A stretch of 64,000 nucleotides of DNA from Salmonella enterica subsp. houtenae serovar Houten (GCA_900478215.1 LS483478.1:3410001-3474000), one strand, 5' to 3'. Shown: positions 36,564 through 46,723, counted from the first letter of the stretch. Numbers and translations are program-made. Notes: generated from the sequence alone by a model not told the origin.

Positions 36564-36632
36564 GCGTCATACTCCCTCAAGAATGGAAAGCCTTCTCCGC
36601 CAGAAGCCTGTGATCTACTGGCGGAAAAGGCA

Positions 36633-37322
36633 TTAAAAGCGGGTCGAAAAACGATACCCTGTCCCGCGTACCGTTTGCACCATCCGGTCGTGGCCGCTGT
36701 GCTCCAGCGCCTTACGCAAACGGCGAATATGCACGTCGACCGTCCGGTCTTCAACGTACACATTGGTGCCCCAGACATGATTGAGTAGCTGCTCGCGACT
36801 GTAAACCCGTTCCGGGTGCGTCATAAAGAAATGGAGTAATTTAAATTCGGTCGGCCCCATATCCAGCGGGCTGTCGCCGGTCATCACGCGATGAGAGCCA
36901 GGATCAAGGCTCAGTCCCTGCATCTCGATCACCTCTTCGACCGCCATCGGCGAGATGCGCCGCATAACGGCCTTAATGCGCGCCACCAACTCCTTGGGGG
37001 AAAACGGCTTGGTAATGTAATCGTCAGCGCCGGTTTCCAGCCCGCGCACGCGATCTTCTTCCTCACCTCTCGCCGTCAGCATAACCACAGGAATATCCCG
37101 GGTCATGGCTTCACGTTTGAGATGTTTAATAAACTGTAATCCTGACCCGCCGGGCAACATCCAGTCAAGAAGGATGAGATCCGGCCAGGGTTCATTAAGT
37201 TTATTCACCGCACTGTCATAATCTTCGGCTTCTACGGGCTGAAAGCCATTTTGTTCGAGCACGAAGCACACCATTTCACGGATCGGCGCCTCATCTTCTA
37301 CGACCAGAATACGTCTCGCCAT
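36633..37322 (-). CDS. phoB: Phosphate regulon response regulator PhoB
   Basis: Master activator of the Pho regulon. The 229-residue OmpR-family regulator has a receiver domain with acidic residues Glu9-Asp10, phosphoacceptor Asp53 in LLDWML and Lys in TKPFSP, then a winged-helix domain with the recognition region VYVEDRTVDVHIRRLR. Its own promoter carries a Pho box at 37371-37392, consistent with known autoregulation. Divergent from sbcD. Confidence 0.98.
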   Translation of the reverse strand: MARRILVVEDEAPIREMVCFVLEQNGFQPVEAEDYDSAVNKLNEPWPDLILLDWMLPGGSGLQFIKHLKREAMTRDIPVVMLTARGEEEDRVRGLETGADDYITKPFSPKELVARIKAVMRRISPMAVEEVIEMQGLSLDPGSHRVMTGDSPLDMGPTEFKLLHFFMTHPERVYSREQLLNHVWGTNVYVEDRTVDVHIRRLRKALEHSGHDRMVQTVRGTGYRFSTRF

Positions 37323-37360
37323 AATTTGCCCTGTTAGTCGTTAGTTATCAATGCCGCGCC

Positions 37361-37392
37361 ATTATGCGTCAGATTTATGACAGATTTATGAA
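37361..37392 (-). promoter_or_regulatory. Pho box and promoter of phoB
   Basis: On the minus strand TTCATAAATCTGTCATAAATCT (37392-37371) is a tandem 11-bp repeat that fits the Pho box consensus, followed after about 4 bases by a -10 element CATAAT at 37366-37361. The box takes the place of a -35 element, as in E. coli phoB. Transcription would start about 30 bases before the phoB ATG. Confidence 0.88.
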
Positions 37393-37535
37393 AAATAGGG
37401 GAGACATTGACAGCATGTTGATGATTCATGACACCGTTGAAACAGTGCATTACCCTGTACCAGCGGTAAATTGCGCCAAAAATGAAGGGGATGACGTGTA
37501 TAATCCCGTTCACGCTTTTTTGGCATGGGACTATT

Positions 37536-38738
37536 ATGCGTATCCTCCACACCTCTGACTGGCATCTGGGACAAAATTTCTACAGCAAAAGCCGCGCCGC
37601 GGAGCATCAGGCTTTTTTGGACTGGCTGCTGGAGACCGCGCAGTCCCATCAGGTGGATGCCATTATTGTCGCCGGCGATATTTTTGATACCGGTTCGCCG
37701 CCAAGCTATGCCCGAGAACTTTATAACCGTTTCGTCGTTAATTTACAGCAAACAGGCTGTCATCTGGTGGTGCTGGCGGGTAATCATGATTCCGTCGCCA
37801 CGCTAAACGAGTCGCGCGAAATTCTGGCGTTTCTCAATACAACCGTGATCGCCAGCGCGGGCTATGCGCCGCAACTACTTCATCGTCGCGATGGTTCTCC
37901 CGGCGCCGTACTGTGCCCCATTCCCTTTTTGCGCCCGCGCGACATTATGACCAGTCAGGCGGGGTTGTCCGGTAGCGAGAAACAGCAGCAACTTCTTCAT
38001 GCGATTGCCGATTATTATCAACAGCAGTATCAGGAAGCGTGCTTGCTACGCGGCGAACGGAAGCTGCCGGTTATCGCAACGGGGCATTTAACCACCGTCG
38101 GTGCCAGCAAAAGCGATGCGGTTCGCGACATTTATATCGGTACGCTGGATGCCTTTCCGGCGCAGCATTTCCCACCAGCGGATTACATCGCATTGGGACA
38201 CATTCACCGCGCGCAATGTGTCGGCGGCACAGAGCATATCCGCTATTGCGGCTCCCCCATCGCGCTCAGCTTTGATGAGTGCGGCAAAAGCAAATGCGTG
38301 CATCTGGTGACATTCGACCAGGGGAAATGGCAAAGTACCGAAAGTCTCTCTATCCCCGTTAGCCAACCGTTGGCGGTTTTAAAAGGCGACCTGGCGTCGA
38401 TTACCGAACAGCTTGAGCAGTGGCGCGGCGTTGAGCAATCTCCCCCCGTCTGGTTGGATATTGAAATCACCACCGATGATTATCTGCATGATATCCAACG
38501 CAGAATACAGTCATTAGCGGAGTCGCTACCGGTAGAAGTATTACTGGTGCGTCGTAGCTGCGAACAGCGTGAGCGCTCGCTGGCGAACGAACGGCGGGAA
38601 ACATTAAGCGAGCTTAGCGTGGAGGAGGTTTTTGCGCGGCGTCTGGCGCTGGAAGCGTTAGATACTCCGCAGCGCGAGCGCCTGAATCAGCTCTTTTCCA
38701 GCGCGCTCTACGCATTGAATGAGGAGCATGAGGCATGA
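37536..38738 (+). CDS. sbcD: SbcCD nuclease, catalytic subunit SbcD
   Basis: Mre11-type Mn-dependent nuclease that with SbcC cleaves DNA hairpins and protein-blocked ends. The 400-residue product shows the phosphoesterase motifs DWHLGQ (Asp8, His10), GDIFDTG, GNHDS and GHIHRAQ in order. I chose the ATG at 37536 (MRILHTSDWHLG), the E. coli start. Its stop overlaps the sbcC start (ATGA), so the two are translationally coupled. Confidence 0.97.
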   Translation: MRILHTSDWHLGQNFYSKSRAAEHQAFLDWLLETAQSHQVDAIIVAGDIFDTGSPPSYARELYNRFVVNLQQTGCHLVVLAGNHDSVATLNESREILAFLNTTVIASAGYAPQLLHRRDGSPGAVLCPIPFLRPRDIMTSQAGLSGSEKQQQLLHAIADYYQQQYQEACLLRGERKLPVIATGHLTTVGASKSDAVRDIYIGTLDAFPAQHFPPADYIALGHIHRAQCVGGTEHIRYCGSPIALSFDECGKSKCVHLVTFDQGKWQSTESLSIPVSQPLAVLKGDLASITEQLEQWRGVEQSPPVWLDIEITTDDYLHDIQRRIQSLAESLPVEVLLVRRSCEQRERSLANERRETLSELSVEEVFARRLALEALDTPQRERLNQLFSSALYALNEEHEA

Positions 38739-41700
38739 AAATTCTCAGTCTGCGTCTAAAAAACCTGAACTCGCTGAAAGGAGAATGGAAGGTCGACTTT
38801 ACCGCCGAACCGTTTGCCAGTAACGGCTTATTCGCCATTACCGGCCCGACTGGCGCGGGAAAAACCACCTTGCTTGACGCCATCTGTCTGGCGCTGTACC
38901 ACGAAACGCCGCGCCTGAATACGGTATCGCAGTCGCAAAACGATTTAATGACGCGCGATACGGCGGAATGTCTGGCCGAAGTGGAGTTTGAGGTAAAAGG
39001 CGAAGCCTGGCGCGCGTTCTGGAGCCAGAACCGAGCCCGAAATCAGCCTGACGGCAATCTCCAGGCCCCACGCGTGGAGCTGGCGCGGTGTTCAGACGGA
39101 AAAATCTTTGCCGATAAGGTAAAAGATAAACTGGAGATGATCGCCACCTTGACCGGGCTGGACTACGGGCGCTTCACCCGTTCGATGTTGTTATCACAGG
39201 GGCAGTTCGCCGCCTTTCTTAACGCCAAAGCGAAAGAGCGAGCTGAGCTTCTGGAGGAGCTCACCGGCACTGAGATTTACGGGCAGATCTCCGCACAGGT
39301 ATTTGAAAAACATAAAACTGCCCGTCTCGAACTGGAAAAATTACAAGCGCAGGCAACCGGCGTCGCACTATTGGCGGACGAACAGTTACAGCAACTGGAA
39401 GCCAGTTTGCAGGCGCTTACTGACGAAGAGAGACATCTGTTGACCGGCCAGCAGGTACAGCAGCAGCATCTTCACTGGCTGACCCGAAAAAACGAGCTCC
39501 ACGCTGAGTTACACGCCCGGCAGCAGTCGCTATACGCGGCGCAAGAGGCGCGAGAAAAAGCGCAGCCACAGCTCGCGGCGCTGACTCTGGCGCAACCTGC
39601 TCGCCAGTTGCGCCCGCATTGGGAGCGCATTCAGGGACAAACCCGCGCCGTTGAGCGGGTTCGACAGCACATTGATGAAGTGAATGCTCGCTTACAAAGC
39701 GCGTATCGCCTGCGTCAGCGTATCCGCGCCTGCGCGCATCGACAATCCACACAACTGAACGCCACAGGGCAGCGATTGAAGACATGGCTGGCGGAACACG
39801 ACGGTATCCGCGTCTGGCACAGCGAACTGGCGGGGTGGCGAGCATTATTAACACAACAATCTCACGATCGGGCGCAACTGAGCCAATGGCAACAACAGTT
39901 GATGAGCGATACGCGTCAGCGTGATGCGCTACCGCCACTCACGCTCGACCTCACGCCACAGGCGCTGGCAGAAGCCAGGGCATTACATACCCGGCAGCGT
40001 CCGCTACGCCAGCGTCTCGCCGCGCTTCAGGGGCAAATTACCCCGAAACAAAAGCGTCAGGCGCAGCTACAGGCGGCTATCGCGCGTCACCATCAGGAAC
40101 AGACGCAATACACCCAATATCTGGTGGATAAGCGCCTGAGTTATAAAGTTAAAGCGCAGGAGCTTGCAGACGTTCGCACTATTTGCGAGCAGGAAGCGCG
40201 CATCAAAGATCTGGAAAGCCAGCGGGCGCGCTTACAGCCCGGCCAGCCGTGTCCGCTTTGCGGCTCGACGACACACCCCGCCATCGCCGCCTATCAGGCG
40301 CTGGAACTGAGCGCGAATCAAACCCGCCGCGACGCGCTGGAAAAAGAGGTCAAAACGCTGGCGGAAGAAGGCGCGGCGCTGCGAGGACAGTTAGATGCCT
40401 TAACGCAACAATTACAGCGGGATGAAAGCGAGGCGCAGTCGCTGTTGCAGGAGGAGCAAGCGCTTACTGAGGAATGGCAAACGCTATGTGCTACGCTGGG
40501 CGTTCAGCTTCAGCCGCAAGAAGACCTCTCTGGCTGGCTGACCGCCGCGGAAGAGCATGAGCAACAGTTGGATCAGCTAAGCCAGCGTCATGCTCTACAA
40601 ACGCAAATCGCTGCGCATACTGAACAGGTAGCGCGCTTTGCCGCGCAGATTGCGCAGCGTCAGGCGTCGCTGACGGCTGATTTGGCGCAGTATAAGCTTT
40701 CCCTTCCTGCGCCAGCAGACGAGGCTTCATGGCTGAATGACCGCGCCGACGAAGCGAAAATGTGGCAACAGCGTCAGACAGAGTTCGCGGATTTACAAAC
40801 GCAGATCGACCGGCTTGCCCCGTTGCTGGAGACGCTACCGCAAACGGATACCGTGGATTCCGGCGACGACGTGCCACTGGATAACTGGCGACAGGCGCAT
40901 GATGAGTGCGTGTCGTTACAAAGCCAATTGCAAACCTTGCAACAGCAGGCGACACAGGAGCAGCAGCGTGCCGCCGAGGCGATAGCGCATTTTGACGCGG
41001 CGTTAAAAAATAGCCCGTTTGACAGCCAGACAACGTTCCTGGCGGCATTGCTGGATGAAGAGACCGTGACCCGTCTGGAAAAACAACAACAGACGCTGGA
41101 AAGTCAGCTACAGCAAGCGAAAGCGTTAAGCGCGCAGTCCGCGCAGGCTCTGGCAGATCATCAGCAACAGTCGCCCGCCGGTCTGGAGTCAACGTGTACG
41201 GCGGAGCAGCTCTCGCAGCAGCTGACGCAGTTGGCGCAACAACTGCGCGAAAACACGACACGCCAGGGGGAAATTCGCCAGCAAATTAAACAGGATGCAG
41301 ATAATCGACAGCATCGACAGGCGCTGATGGCGGAAATCGCAAAAGCCTCTCAGCAGGTTGATGACTGGGGCTATCTCAATGCGCTGATCGGCTCTAAAGA
41401 GGGCGATAAGTTCCGCAAATTCGCCCAGGGACTGACGCTGGATAATCTGGTCTGGTTGGCGAATCATCAGCTCACCCGCCTGCATGGTCGTTATTTATTG
41501 CAACGCAAAGCCAGCGACGCGCTGGAACTGGAGGTTGTCGATACCTGGCAGGCCGACGCTGTGCGCGATACGCGAACTTTATCAGGCGGCGAAAGTTTCC
41601 TGGTCAGCCTGGCGCTGGCGCTGGCGTTATCAGATTTGGTCAGCCATAAAACGCGCATTGATTCTTTGTTCCTCGACGAAGGCTTCGGCACACTTGATAG

Positions 41701-41875
41701 CGAAACGCTGGACGCCGCGCTGGATGCGCTCGACGCGCTGAATGCCAGCGGTAAGACCATCGGCGTTATTAGCCACGTGGAAGCCATGAAAGAGCGTATC
41801 CCCGTGCAGATAAAAGTGAAGAAAATCAACGGACTTGGTTATAGCAAACTGGACAAAATGTTTGCCGTGGAGTAA
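38735..41875 (+). CDS. sbcC: SbcCD nuclease, ATPase subunit SbcC
   Basis: Rad50-type SMC-like ATPase, 1046 residues. The Walker A is GPTGAGKTT at 37-45; long Gln-rich coiled coils occupy about 180-880, interrupted near the middle by the zinc hook CPLC (Cys506, Cys509). The C-terminal ATPase half has the signature LSGGES near 949 and the Walker B SLFLDEGFGTLD near 975. With SbcD it forms the complex that processes palindromic DNA and replication-fork hairpins. Confidence 0.97.
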   Translation: MKILSLRLKNLNSLKGEWKVDFTAEPFASNGLFAITGPTGAGKTTLLDAICLALYHETPRLNTVSQSQNDLMTRDTAECLAEVEFEVKGEAWRAFWSQNRARNQPDGNLQAPRVELARCSDGKIFADKVKDKLEMIATLTGLDYGRFTRSMLLSQGQFAAFLNAKAKERAELLEELTGTEIYGQISAQVFEKHKTARLELEKLQAQATGVALLADEQLQQLEASLQALTDEERHLLTGQQVQQQHLHWLTRKNELHAELHARQQSLYAAQEAREKAQPQLAALTLAQPARQLRPHWERIQGQTRAVERVRQHIDEVNARLQSAYRLRQRIRACAHRQSTQLNATGQRLKTWLAEHDGIRVWHSELAGWRALLTQQSHDRAQLSQWQQQLMSDTRQRDALPPLTLDLTPQALAEARALHTRQRPLRQRLAALQGQITPKQKRQAQLQAAIARHHQEQTQYTQYLVDKRLSYKVKAQELADVRTICEQEARIKDLESQRARLQPGQPCPLCGSTTHPAIAAYQALELSANQTRRDALEKEVKTLAEEGAALRGQLDALTQQLQRDESEAQSLLQEEQALTEEWQTLCATLGVQLQPQEDLSGWLTAAEEHEQQLDQLSQRHALQTQIAAHTEQVARFAAQIAQRQASLTADLAQYKLSLPAPADEASWLNDRADEAKMWQQRQTEFADLQTQIDRLAPLLETLPQTDTVDSGDDVPLDNWRQAHDECVSLQSQLQTLQQQATQEQQRAAEAIAHFDAALKNSPFDSQTTFLAALLDEETVTRLEKQQQTLESQLQQAKALSAQSAQALADHQQQSPAGLESTCTAEQLSQQLTQLAQQLRENTTRQGEIRQQIKQDADNRQHRQALMAEIAKASQQVDDWGYLNALIGSKEGDKFRKFAQGLTLDNLVWLANHQLTRLHGRYLLQRKASDALELEVVDTWQADAVRDTRTLSGGESFLVSLALALALSDLVSHKTRIDSLFLDEGFGTLDSETLDAALDALDALNASGKTIGVISHVEAMKERIPVQIKVKKINGLGYSKLDKMFAVE

Positions 41876-42047
41876 CGCGGACGTCATCCTGCGCGCAGCC
41901 TAATGTCATGACGTAGCATAATAATGAATACACAAAGACGGATAAGGAATGGTATTGCCTCGCGCTTATCCGCAAGCTATACGTTGCCTGGCTGCGACAG
42001 TTCACAGCCACGGCGCGCAACATGCGCCTTCATTTTCGGCAGGTGGT

Positions 42048-43220
42048 ATGAAAAAAGTTATTTTTTCTTTGGCGCTGGGTACATTCGGACTGGGGATGGC
42101 CGAGTTTGGCATTATGGGTGTGCTGACGGAGCTGGCGCGCGATGTCGGAATAACGATTCCCGCAGCCGGGCATATGATCTCGTTTTACGCCTTCGGCGTC
42201 GTGCTGGGCGCTCCCATTATGGCGCTTTTTTCCAGCCGCTTTTCGCTTAAACCTATACTGCTGTTTCTGGTCATGTTGTGCGTGATGGGCAATGCCATGT
42301 TTACCTTTTCATCGTCATATCTAATGCTCGCCGTCGGCAGACTGGTTTCCGGCTTTCCGCACGGCGCCTTTTTTGGCGTCGGCGCCATTGTCTTGTCAAA
42401 GATTATCCGCCCCGGGAAAGTCACCGCCGCCGTCGCGGGTATGGTTTCAGGGATGACGGTGGCGAATCTTGTGGGCATTCCGTTCGGCACTTACCTGAGC
42501 CAGGAATTTAGCTGGCGCTACACCTTTTTATTGATCGCGGTTTTCAACATCGCCGTGCTCACCGCGATTTTCTTCTGGGTGCCGGATATTCGCGACAAAG
42601 CCCAAAGCAGCCTGCGCGAGCAGTTCCACTTCTTGCGTAGCCCTGCGCCGTGGTTCATCTTCGCCGCCACGATGTTCGGCAATGCGGGCGTTTTTGCCTG
42701 GTTCAGCTATATCAAGCCATTTATGATGTACATCTCCGGTTTTTCGGAGACGAGCATGACGTTTATTATGATGCTGGTCGGGCTGGGGATGGTATTAGGC
42801 AATCTGTTAAGCGGCAAACTCTCCGGCAGATATACTCCGCTACGCATCGCGGCAGTGACTGACCTCGTTATCGTGCTCTCTCTCACGGCGCTCTTTTTTT
42901 TCGGCGGAAGCAAAACGGCATCGCTGACTTTCGCGTTTATCTGCTGCGCTGGTCTGTTTGCGCTCTCTGCGCCGCTGCAAATCTTACTGCTACAAAACGC
43001 CAAAGGCGGCGAACTATTGGGCGCGGCGGGGGGGCAAATCGCGTTTAATCTTGGTAGCGCAATTGGCGCCTGGTGCGGCGGGCTGATGCTGACGCTAGGT
43101 TTTGCATACCACTACGTGACGCTTCCCGCCGCCCTGCTATCGTTTTCCGCCATGTCATCGTTGCTGGTATACGGCCGCCTTAAACACAAGCAGCAATCAG
43201 TCACGTCTGTTGCCGGATGA
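42048..43220 (+). CDS. araJ: MFS transporter AraJ
   Basis: Predicted twelve-helix major-facilitator exporter, 390 residues; arabinose-induced in E. coli but with no clear substrate. MFS features include the helix 1-2 region MKKVIFSLALGTFGLGMAEF-like and SGFPHGAFFGVGAI. I chose the ATG at 42048, preceded by AGGTGGT and matching the E. coli N-terminus; an upstream extension to 41949 is unsupported. The stop lies inside a REP-like palindrome shared with the convergent mak. Confidence 0.93.
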   Translation: MKKVIFSLALGTFGLGMAEFGIMGVLTELARDVGITIPAAGHMISFYAFGVVLGAPIMALFSSRFSLKPILLFLVMLCVMGNAMFTFSSSYLMLAVGRLVSGFPHGAFFGVGAIVLSKIIRPGKVTAAVAGMVSGMTVANLVGIPFGTYLSQEFSWRYTFLLIAVFNIAVLTAIFFWVPDIRDKAQSSLREQFHFLRSPAPWFIFAATMFGNAGVFAWFSYIKPFMMYISGFSETSMTFIMMLVGLGMVLGNLLSGKLSGRYTPLRIAAVTDLVIVLSLTALFFFGGSKTASLTFAFICCAGLFALSAPLQILLLQNAKGGELLGAAGGQIAFNLGSAIGAWCGGLMLTLGFAYHYVTLPAALLSFSAMSSLLVYGRLKHKQQSVTSVAG

Positions 43221-43231
43221 CGCCATCCGGC
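43212..43231. repeat. REP-like palindrome at the araJ-mak junction
   Basis: GCCGGATGACGCCATCCGGC is a 20-bp REP-type palindrome that contains the araJ stop codon and ends 9 bases before the convergent mak stop. It may act as the 3' end for both genes. Confidence 0.7.
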
Positions 43232-43239
43232 CAAAAACG

Positions 43240-44148
43240 TTACGCCAGCGGCCACAGCCAGGCCGCGCCGCGCACGCCGCTCGAATCGCCATGCTGCGCC
43301 TTACGTACCGGCGTCTCGCACTCGCCGCCAAAAACAAACGATTTCATCAGCGACGGAACCGTCTTATACAATCGCTCAACATTGCTCATGCCGCCGCCCA
43401 GCACAATGACATCCGGATCAAGAATATTTACGACGTGAGATAACGCTTTCGCCAGCCGCAGCTCATAACGGCTTAACGCCAGTTCCGCCACGGCGTCCTG
43501 CGCGTCGACCAGACAAATAATCTCATCGCCTTTTAGCGCTTTACCGCTCAAACGCTGGTAATCCGTGGCAAACCCCGTACCGGAAATAAAGGTTTCGATA
43601 CAGCCTTGTTTACCGCAATAACACGGAATTTCTTCGTGGTAACGCAGTTCATCGTCATCCATCCACGGCAACGGATTGTGGCCCCATTCGCCTGCCGTAC
43701 CGTTGCCGCCGATGTGCGCCCGGCCATTTAGCGCTACGCCCGCGCCGCACCCGGTACCGATAATCACCGCAAATACCGTTTGCGCCCCCGCCGCCGCGCC
43801 ATCTACCGCCTCTGATACCGCCAGGCAATTGGCATCGTTGGCTAACCGCACTTCACGCTTCAGACGACGGCTCACATCGTTATCGAACGGCTGGCCGTTA
43901 AGCCACGTAGAGTTAGCGTTTTTCACGACGCCAGTGTAAGGCGAGAGAGAACCGGGAATGCCAATGCCGACGCTACCGATCTGGCCGGTCGCCTGTTCCG
44001 CCATGTCGACCAGCGCAGCGATAGTTTCTATCGTTTGCCGATAATCCTCCCGCGGCGTAGGCAGACGATGGCGAAACCGCTGTTCTCCTGCATCATCAAG
44101 CGCAATGACCTCCGTTTTTGTGCCGCCTACATCGATACCAATACGCAC
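43240..44148 (-). CDS. mak: Fructokinase Mak (ROK family)
   Basis: Cytoplasmic ATP-dependent fructokinase (mannokinase) of the ROK family, 302 residues. It has the phosphate motif GIDVGGTKTE at the N-terminus, GIGIPGSLSP, GTGCGAGVAL, and the zinc motif CYCGKQGCIE. The start is a GTG at 44148, with GAGGAG 6 bases upstream; this gives exactly the E. coli length. An ATG reading to 44208 adds 20 unrelated residues. Also called yajF. Confidence 0.93.
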   Translation of the reverse strand: MRIGIDVGGTKTEVIALDDAGEQRFRHRLPTPREDYRQTIETIAALVDMAEQATGQIGSVGIGIPGSLSPYTGVVKNANSTWLNGQPFDNDVSRRLKREVRLANDANCLAVSEAVDGAAAGAQTVFAVIIGTGCGAGVALNGRAHIGGNGTAGEWGHNPLPWMDDDELRYHEEIPCYCGKQGCIETFISGTGFATDYQRLSGKALKGDEIICLVDAQDAVAELALSRYELRLAKALSHVVNILDPDVIVLGGGMSNVERLYKTVPSLMKSFVFGGECETPVRKAQHGDSSGVRGAAWLWPLA

Positions 44149-44273
44149 ATACCGCTCCTCATTTTTTGGGAATATCAACAGGGTAGAACCCACTGTTCTG
44201 ATTGGCAATGCAAGCCTGCCGACAATTCGTTACTATACCGCCTGGATTTAACGACAAGGCCGTGGAAATTATC

Positions 44274-45185
44274 ATGCTGTGGTTCAAAAATTTAATGGTT
44301 TACCGTCTTAGCCGCGATATCGCATTACGCGCCGAAGAGATGGAGAAACAGCTCGCCTCAATGACGTTTACCCCATGCGGTAGCCAGGATATGGCCAAAA
44401 TGGGCTGGGTTCCGCCGATGGGCTCTCACAGCGATGCGTTAACGCACACTGCCAATGGCCAGATTATTATTTGCGCGCGCAAAGAAGAAAAAATCCTGCC
44501 ATCGCCAGTGATCAAACAGGCATTGGAAGCGAAAATCCAGAAACTGGAAGCCGATCAGGGTCGCAAGCTGAAGAAGACGGAAAAAGATTCCCTGAAGGAT
44601 GAAGTGTTGCATTCGTTGCTGCCGCGCGCGTTTAGCCGCTTCAGTCAGACAATGATGTGGATTGATACCGTTAACGGCCTGATTATGGTTGACTGCGCCA
44701 GCGCGAAAAAAGCGGAAGATACGCTGGCGCTACTGCGTAAAAGTCTCGGCTCATTGCCGGTGGTTCCGCTGGCGCTGGAAAATCCGATTGAACTGACGCT
44801 CACAGAGTGGGTGCGCTCCGGTACGGTCGCTCAGGGCTTCCAGCTACTGGACGAAGCCGAATTGAAAGCGATGCTGGAAGATGGCGGTGTGATCCGCGCG
44901 AAGAAACAGGATCTGGTGAGCGACGAAATCGCCGTTCATATTGAAGCGGGTAAAGTGGTAACGAAGCTGGCGCTCGACTGGCAGCAGCGCATTCAGTTCG
45001 TGATGTGCGACGACGGCTCCATTAAACGTCTGAAATTCTGCGATGAGCTGCGCGATCAGAATGAAGATATTGACCGGGAAGATTTTGCCCAACGTTTTGA
45101 CGCGGACTTTATCCTGATGACCGGGGAGCTTGCGGCGCTGATTCAAAGCCTGGTGGAAGGATTAGGCGGCGAAGCGCAGCGTTAA
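44274..45185 (+). CDS. rdgC: Recombination-associated protein RdgC
   Basis: Ring-forming DNA-binding protein that restrains RecA; a dimeric ring surrounds DNA. The 303-residue product starts MLWFKNLMVYRLSRD at the ATG at 44274, giving the E. coli length, and continues with the conserved GWVPPMGSHSDAL and LLPRAFSRFSQT. An earlier ATG at 44202 would add residues that do not belong to the family. Divergent from mak. Confidence 0.96.
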   Translation: MLWFKNLMVYRLSRDIALRAEEMEKQLASMTFTPCGSQDMAKMGWVPPMGSHSDALTHTANGQIIICARKEEKILPSPVIKQALEAKIQKLEADQGRKLKKTEKDSLKDEVLHSLLPRAFSRFSQTMMWIDTVNGLIMVDCASAKKAEDTLALLRKSLGSLPVVPLALENPIELTLTEWVRSGTVAQGFQLLDEAELKAMLEDGGVIRAKKQDLVSDEIAVHIEAGKVVTKLALDWQQRIQFVMCDDGSIKRLKFCDELRDQNEDIDREDFAQRFDADFILMTGELAALIQSLVEGLGGEAQR

Positions 45186-45193
45186 CCAGAGGA

Positions 45194-45214
45194 CCCCTCT
45201 CCGCCGGAGAGGGG
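45194..45214. terminator. Hairpin between rdgC and ppnP
   Basis: CCCCTCTCC at 45194-45202 pairs perfectly with GGAGAGGGG at 45206-45214 around a 3-base loop, between two convergent genes. There is no T-run on either side, so its termination strength is uncertain. Confidence 0.55.
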
Positions 45215-45222
45215 ACTCACCG

Positions 45223-45507
45223 TTACAAATAGCGGCACAGATACGAGGTGGGCTCAGCAACCTGCAGATGAAACTCGCTGTGGCCGGGTACGTTAAACAC
45301 CTCACCTGCCGTATACACTTTCCATTCGACAGTTTCCGGCAACAGTACCTTCAACGCGCCGCTCACAATCGTCATCTCTTCGGGTTCGGCGGTGGCAAAG
45401 GTATACTCCCCTTCCGCCATCACACCCACGCTGGCCCGCCCGGTGCTACTGCTGGTAAATCCAATAGACTTCACTTTCCCAGAAAAGTATTCATTGCTTT
45501 GTAGCAT
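45223..45507 (-). CDS. ppnP: Pyrimidine/purine nucleoside phosphorylase PpnP
   Basis: A 94-residue cupin-fold enzyme, formerly yaiE, that splits several nucleosides by phosphorolysis. I chose the ATG at 45507 (MLQSNEYF), which has the E. coli length; 12 more codons are open upstream. Motifs GVMAEGEYTFATAEPEEM and FNVPGHSEFHLQV are typical. Confidence 0.94.
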   Translation of the reverse strand: MLQSNEYFSGKVKSIGFTSSSTGRASVGVMAEGEYTFATAEPEEMTIVSGALKVLLPETVEWKVYTAGEVFNVPGHSEFHLQVAEPTSYLCRYL

Positions 45508-45577
45508 AATCAGGCCCCGTCTCGTTATTAAATTAACACCCAATATAGAGTCCTGACGTTCGGCCTGTCACGTAAAA

Positions 45578-46255
45578 TTAGACAAGCAGTTCTGAAGCTA
45601 ACCGCGCAATCAAAACATTAGAGAGTAAAACCGGCACATCCAGCGCCTGCTGTAAAATATCCCGATGACGCTGATGAAAACCCAGACAATCAAGCATAAT
45701 GACGTCCGCGCCTTGATCCAGTAGCGCCTGCCCGGCATCAATTAACTGTTGCTCAGAACCGTGAACCGGATTCGCCAGCGAATAAACCGGCGGCATTTGC
45801 AATACCTGCCATTTTTTCTCCTGGGCCGCCAGCAGTTCTGCAACAGGCACAATAACGCCAACCTGATGCCCATCCACAATAGAGGCGACAAGCGGTGGAA
45901 TAATGCGCAGTGGTTCAAGCAAAATAGAATTGCGGGCAGCCATACTTTTAATCGCGGCGGTGCTCATCAGTATAATGACATCATAACCCTGGTTATCCAG
46001 CACCTCGACAACGCTCTGTAAATCTCGCTCCACTTTCTGGCGGGAAACATGGGCTATCTGGTTATCATTCAGCAACGTCAAAAGCGGATCGTCGCCAGGT
46101 TCTACGGCGTAATCCGCCATAACGTCTTCCCGGCTCATTTTTCCCAGCAGGCTGTGATGGGTGATGTGTTGTTCGTCGATGTATTCCGTCAGAAGCGGTA
46201 ACACTTCGCTCATTGGCACAACGCCGATTGTGAGGATTGCCAACGACGCACTCAT
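45578..46255 (-). CDS. aroM: AroM family protein
   Basis: A 225-residue cytosolic protein of unknown function with an aspartate/glutamate racemase-like look (ILLEPLRIIPPLVASIV, GADVIMLDCLGFHQRHRD). In E. coli it is in the TyrR-regulated aroL-yaiA-aroM unit. Here yaiA and aroM are 250 bases apart, so it could also have its own promoter. Confidence 0.9.
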   Translation of the reverse strand: MSASLAILTIGVVPMSEVLPLLTEYIDEQHITHHSLLGKMSREDVMADYAVEPGDDPLLTLLNDNQIAHVSRQKVERDLQSVVEVLDNQGYDVIILMSTAAIKSMAARNSILLEPLRIIPPLVASIVDGHQVGVIVPVAELLAAQEKKWQVLQMPPVYSLANPVHGSEQQLIDAGQALLDQGADVIMLDCLGFHQRHRDILQQALDVPVLLSNVLIARLASELLV

Positions 46256-46505
46256 TTTTATTCCACCTTATTACTTCGTCGTAATTCCCGGGCAAATATT
46301 CACACGACCACCGCGCTACCTGCCCTACAAATCTCAGAAAGCGTAGCAGCAGATGAGCGACGTATTGTGTAAAGATTCCAAATAATTCCAGTATTGTATT
46401 GTTATCGCTTAATTTACGGTTTTAGTGGCCAGTATAAATGTTTCAAAAATGTGATAGAGATACAATTTAGGGGGACTCAGAATCCCTTCCGAGTGGTTCA
46501 TGCGG

Positions 46506-46697
46506 CTACGATTTATCCGGATCTTCATAACGTTTTTTCGCATCCATCGCTTCTTCTGCGCTCGGATGCTCGCTGATGAGCGAATCAGGTTTCGGATGGT
46601 CAGCCCGTAGCTGATACCACGTCACCGTCTGGCCCGGCGCGCCTTTTTCAATGGTGACGATATAAGCTTCCCGCGGATAAGGTGGTCTGGTTGGCAT
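46506..46697 (-). CDS. yaiA: Small protein YaiA
   Basis: A 63-residue protein of unknown function, nearly identical to E. coli YaiA: MPTRPPYPREAYIVTIEKG at the start and AKKRYEDPDKS at the end. It lies 26 bases after aroL on the same strand and is probably cotranscribed with it, so would share TyrR/TrpR control. Confidence 0.9.
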   Translation of the reverse strand: MPTRPPYPREAYIVTIEKGAPGQTVTWYQLRADHPKPDSLISEHPSAEEAMDAKKRYEDPDKS

Positions 46698-46723
46698 AGT
46701 GTTTCCTTTATTCTGGGTGAGCG

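Noticed and set aside
40491..41261. A 256-codon minus-strand frame within sbcC
   Set aside because: Antisense shadow of the Gln- and Ala-rich coiled coil.
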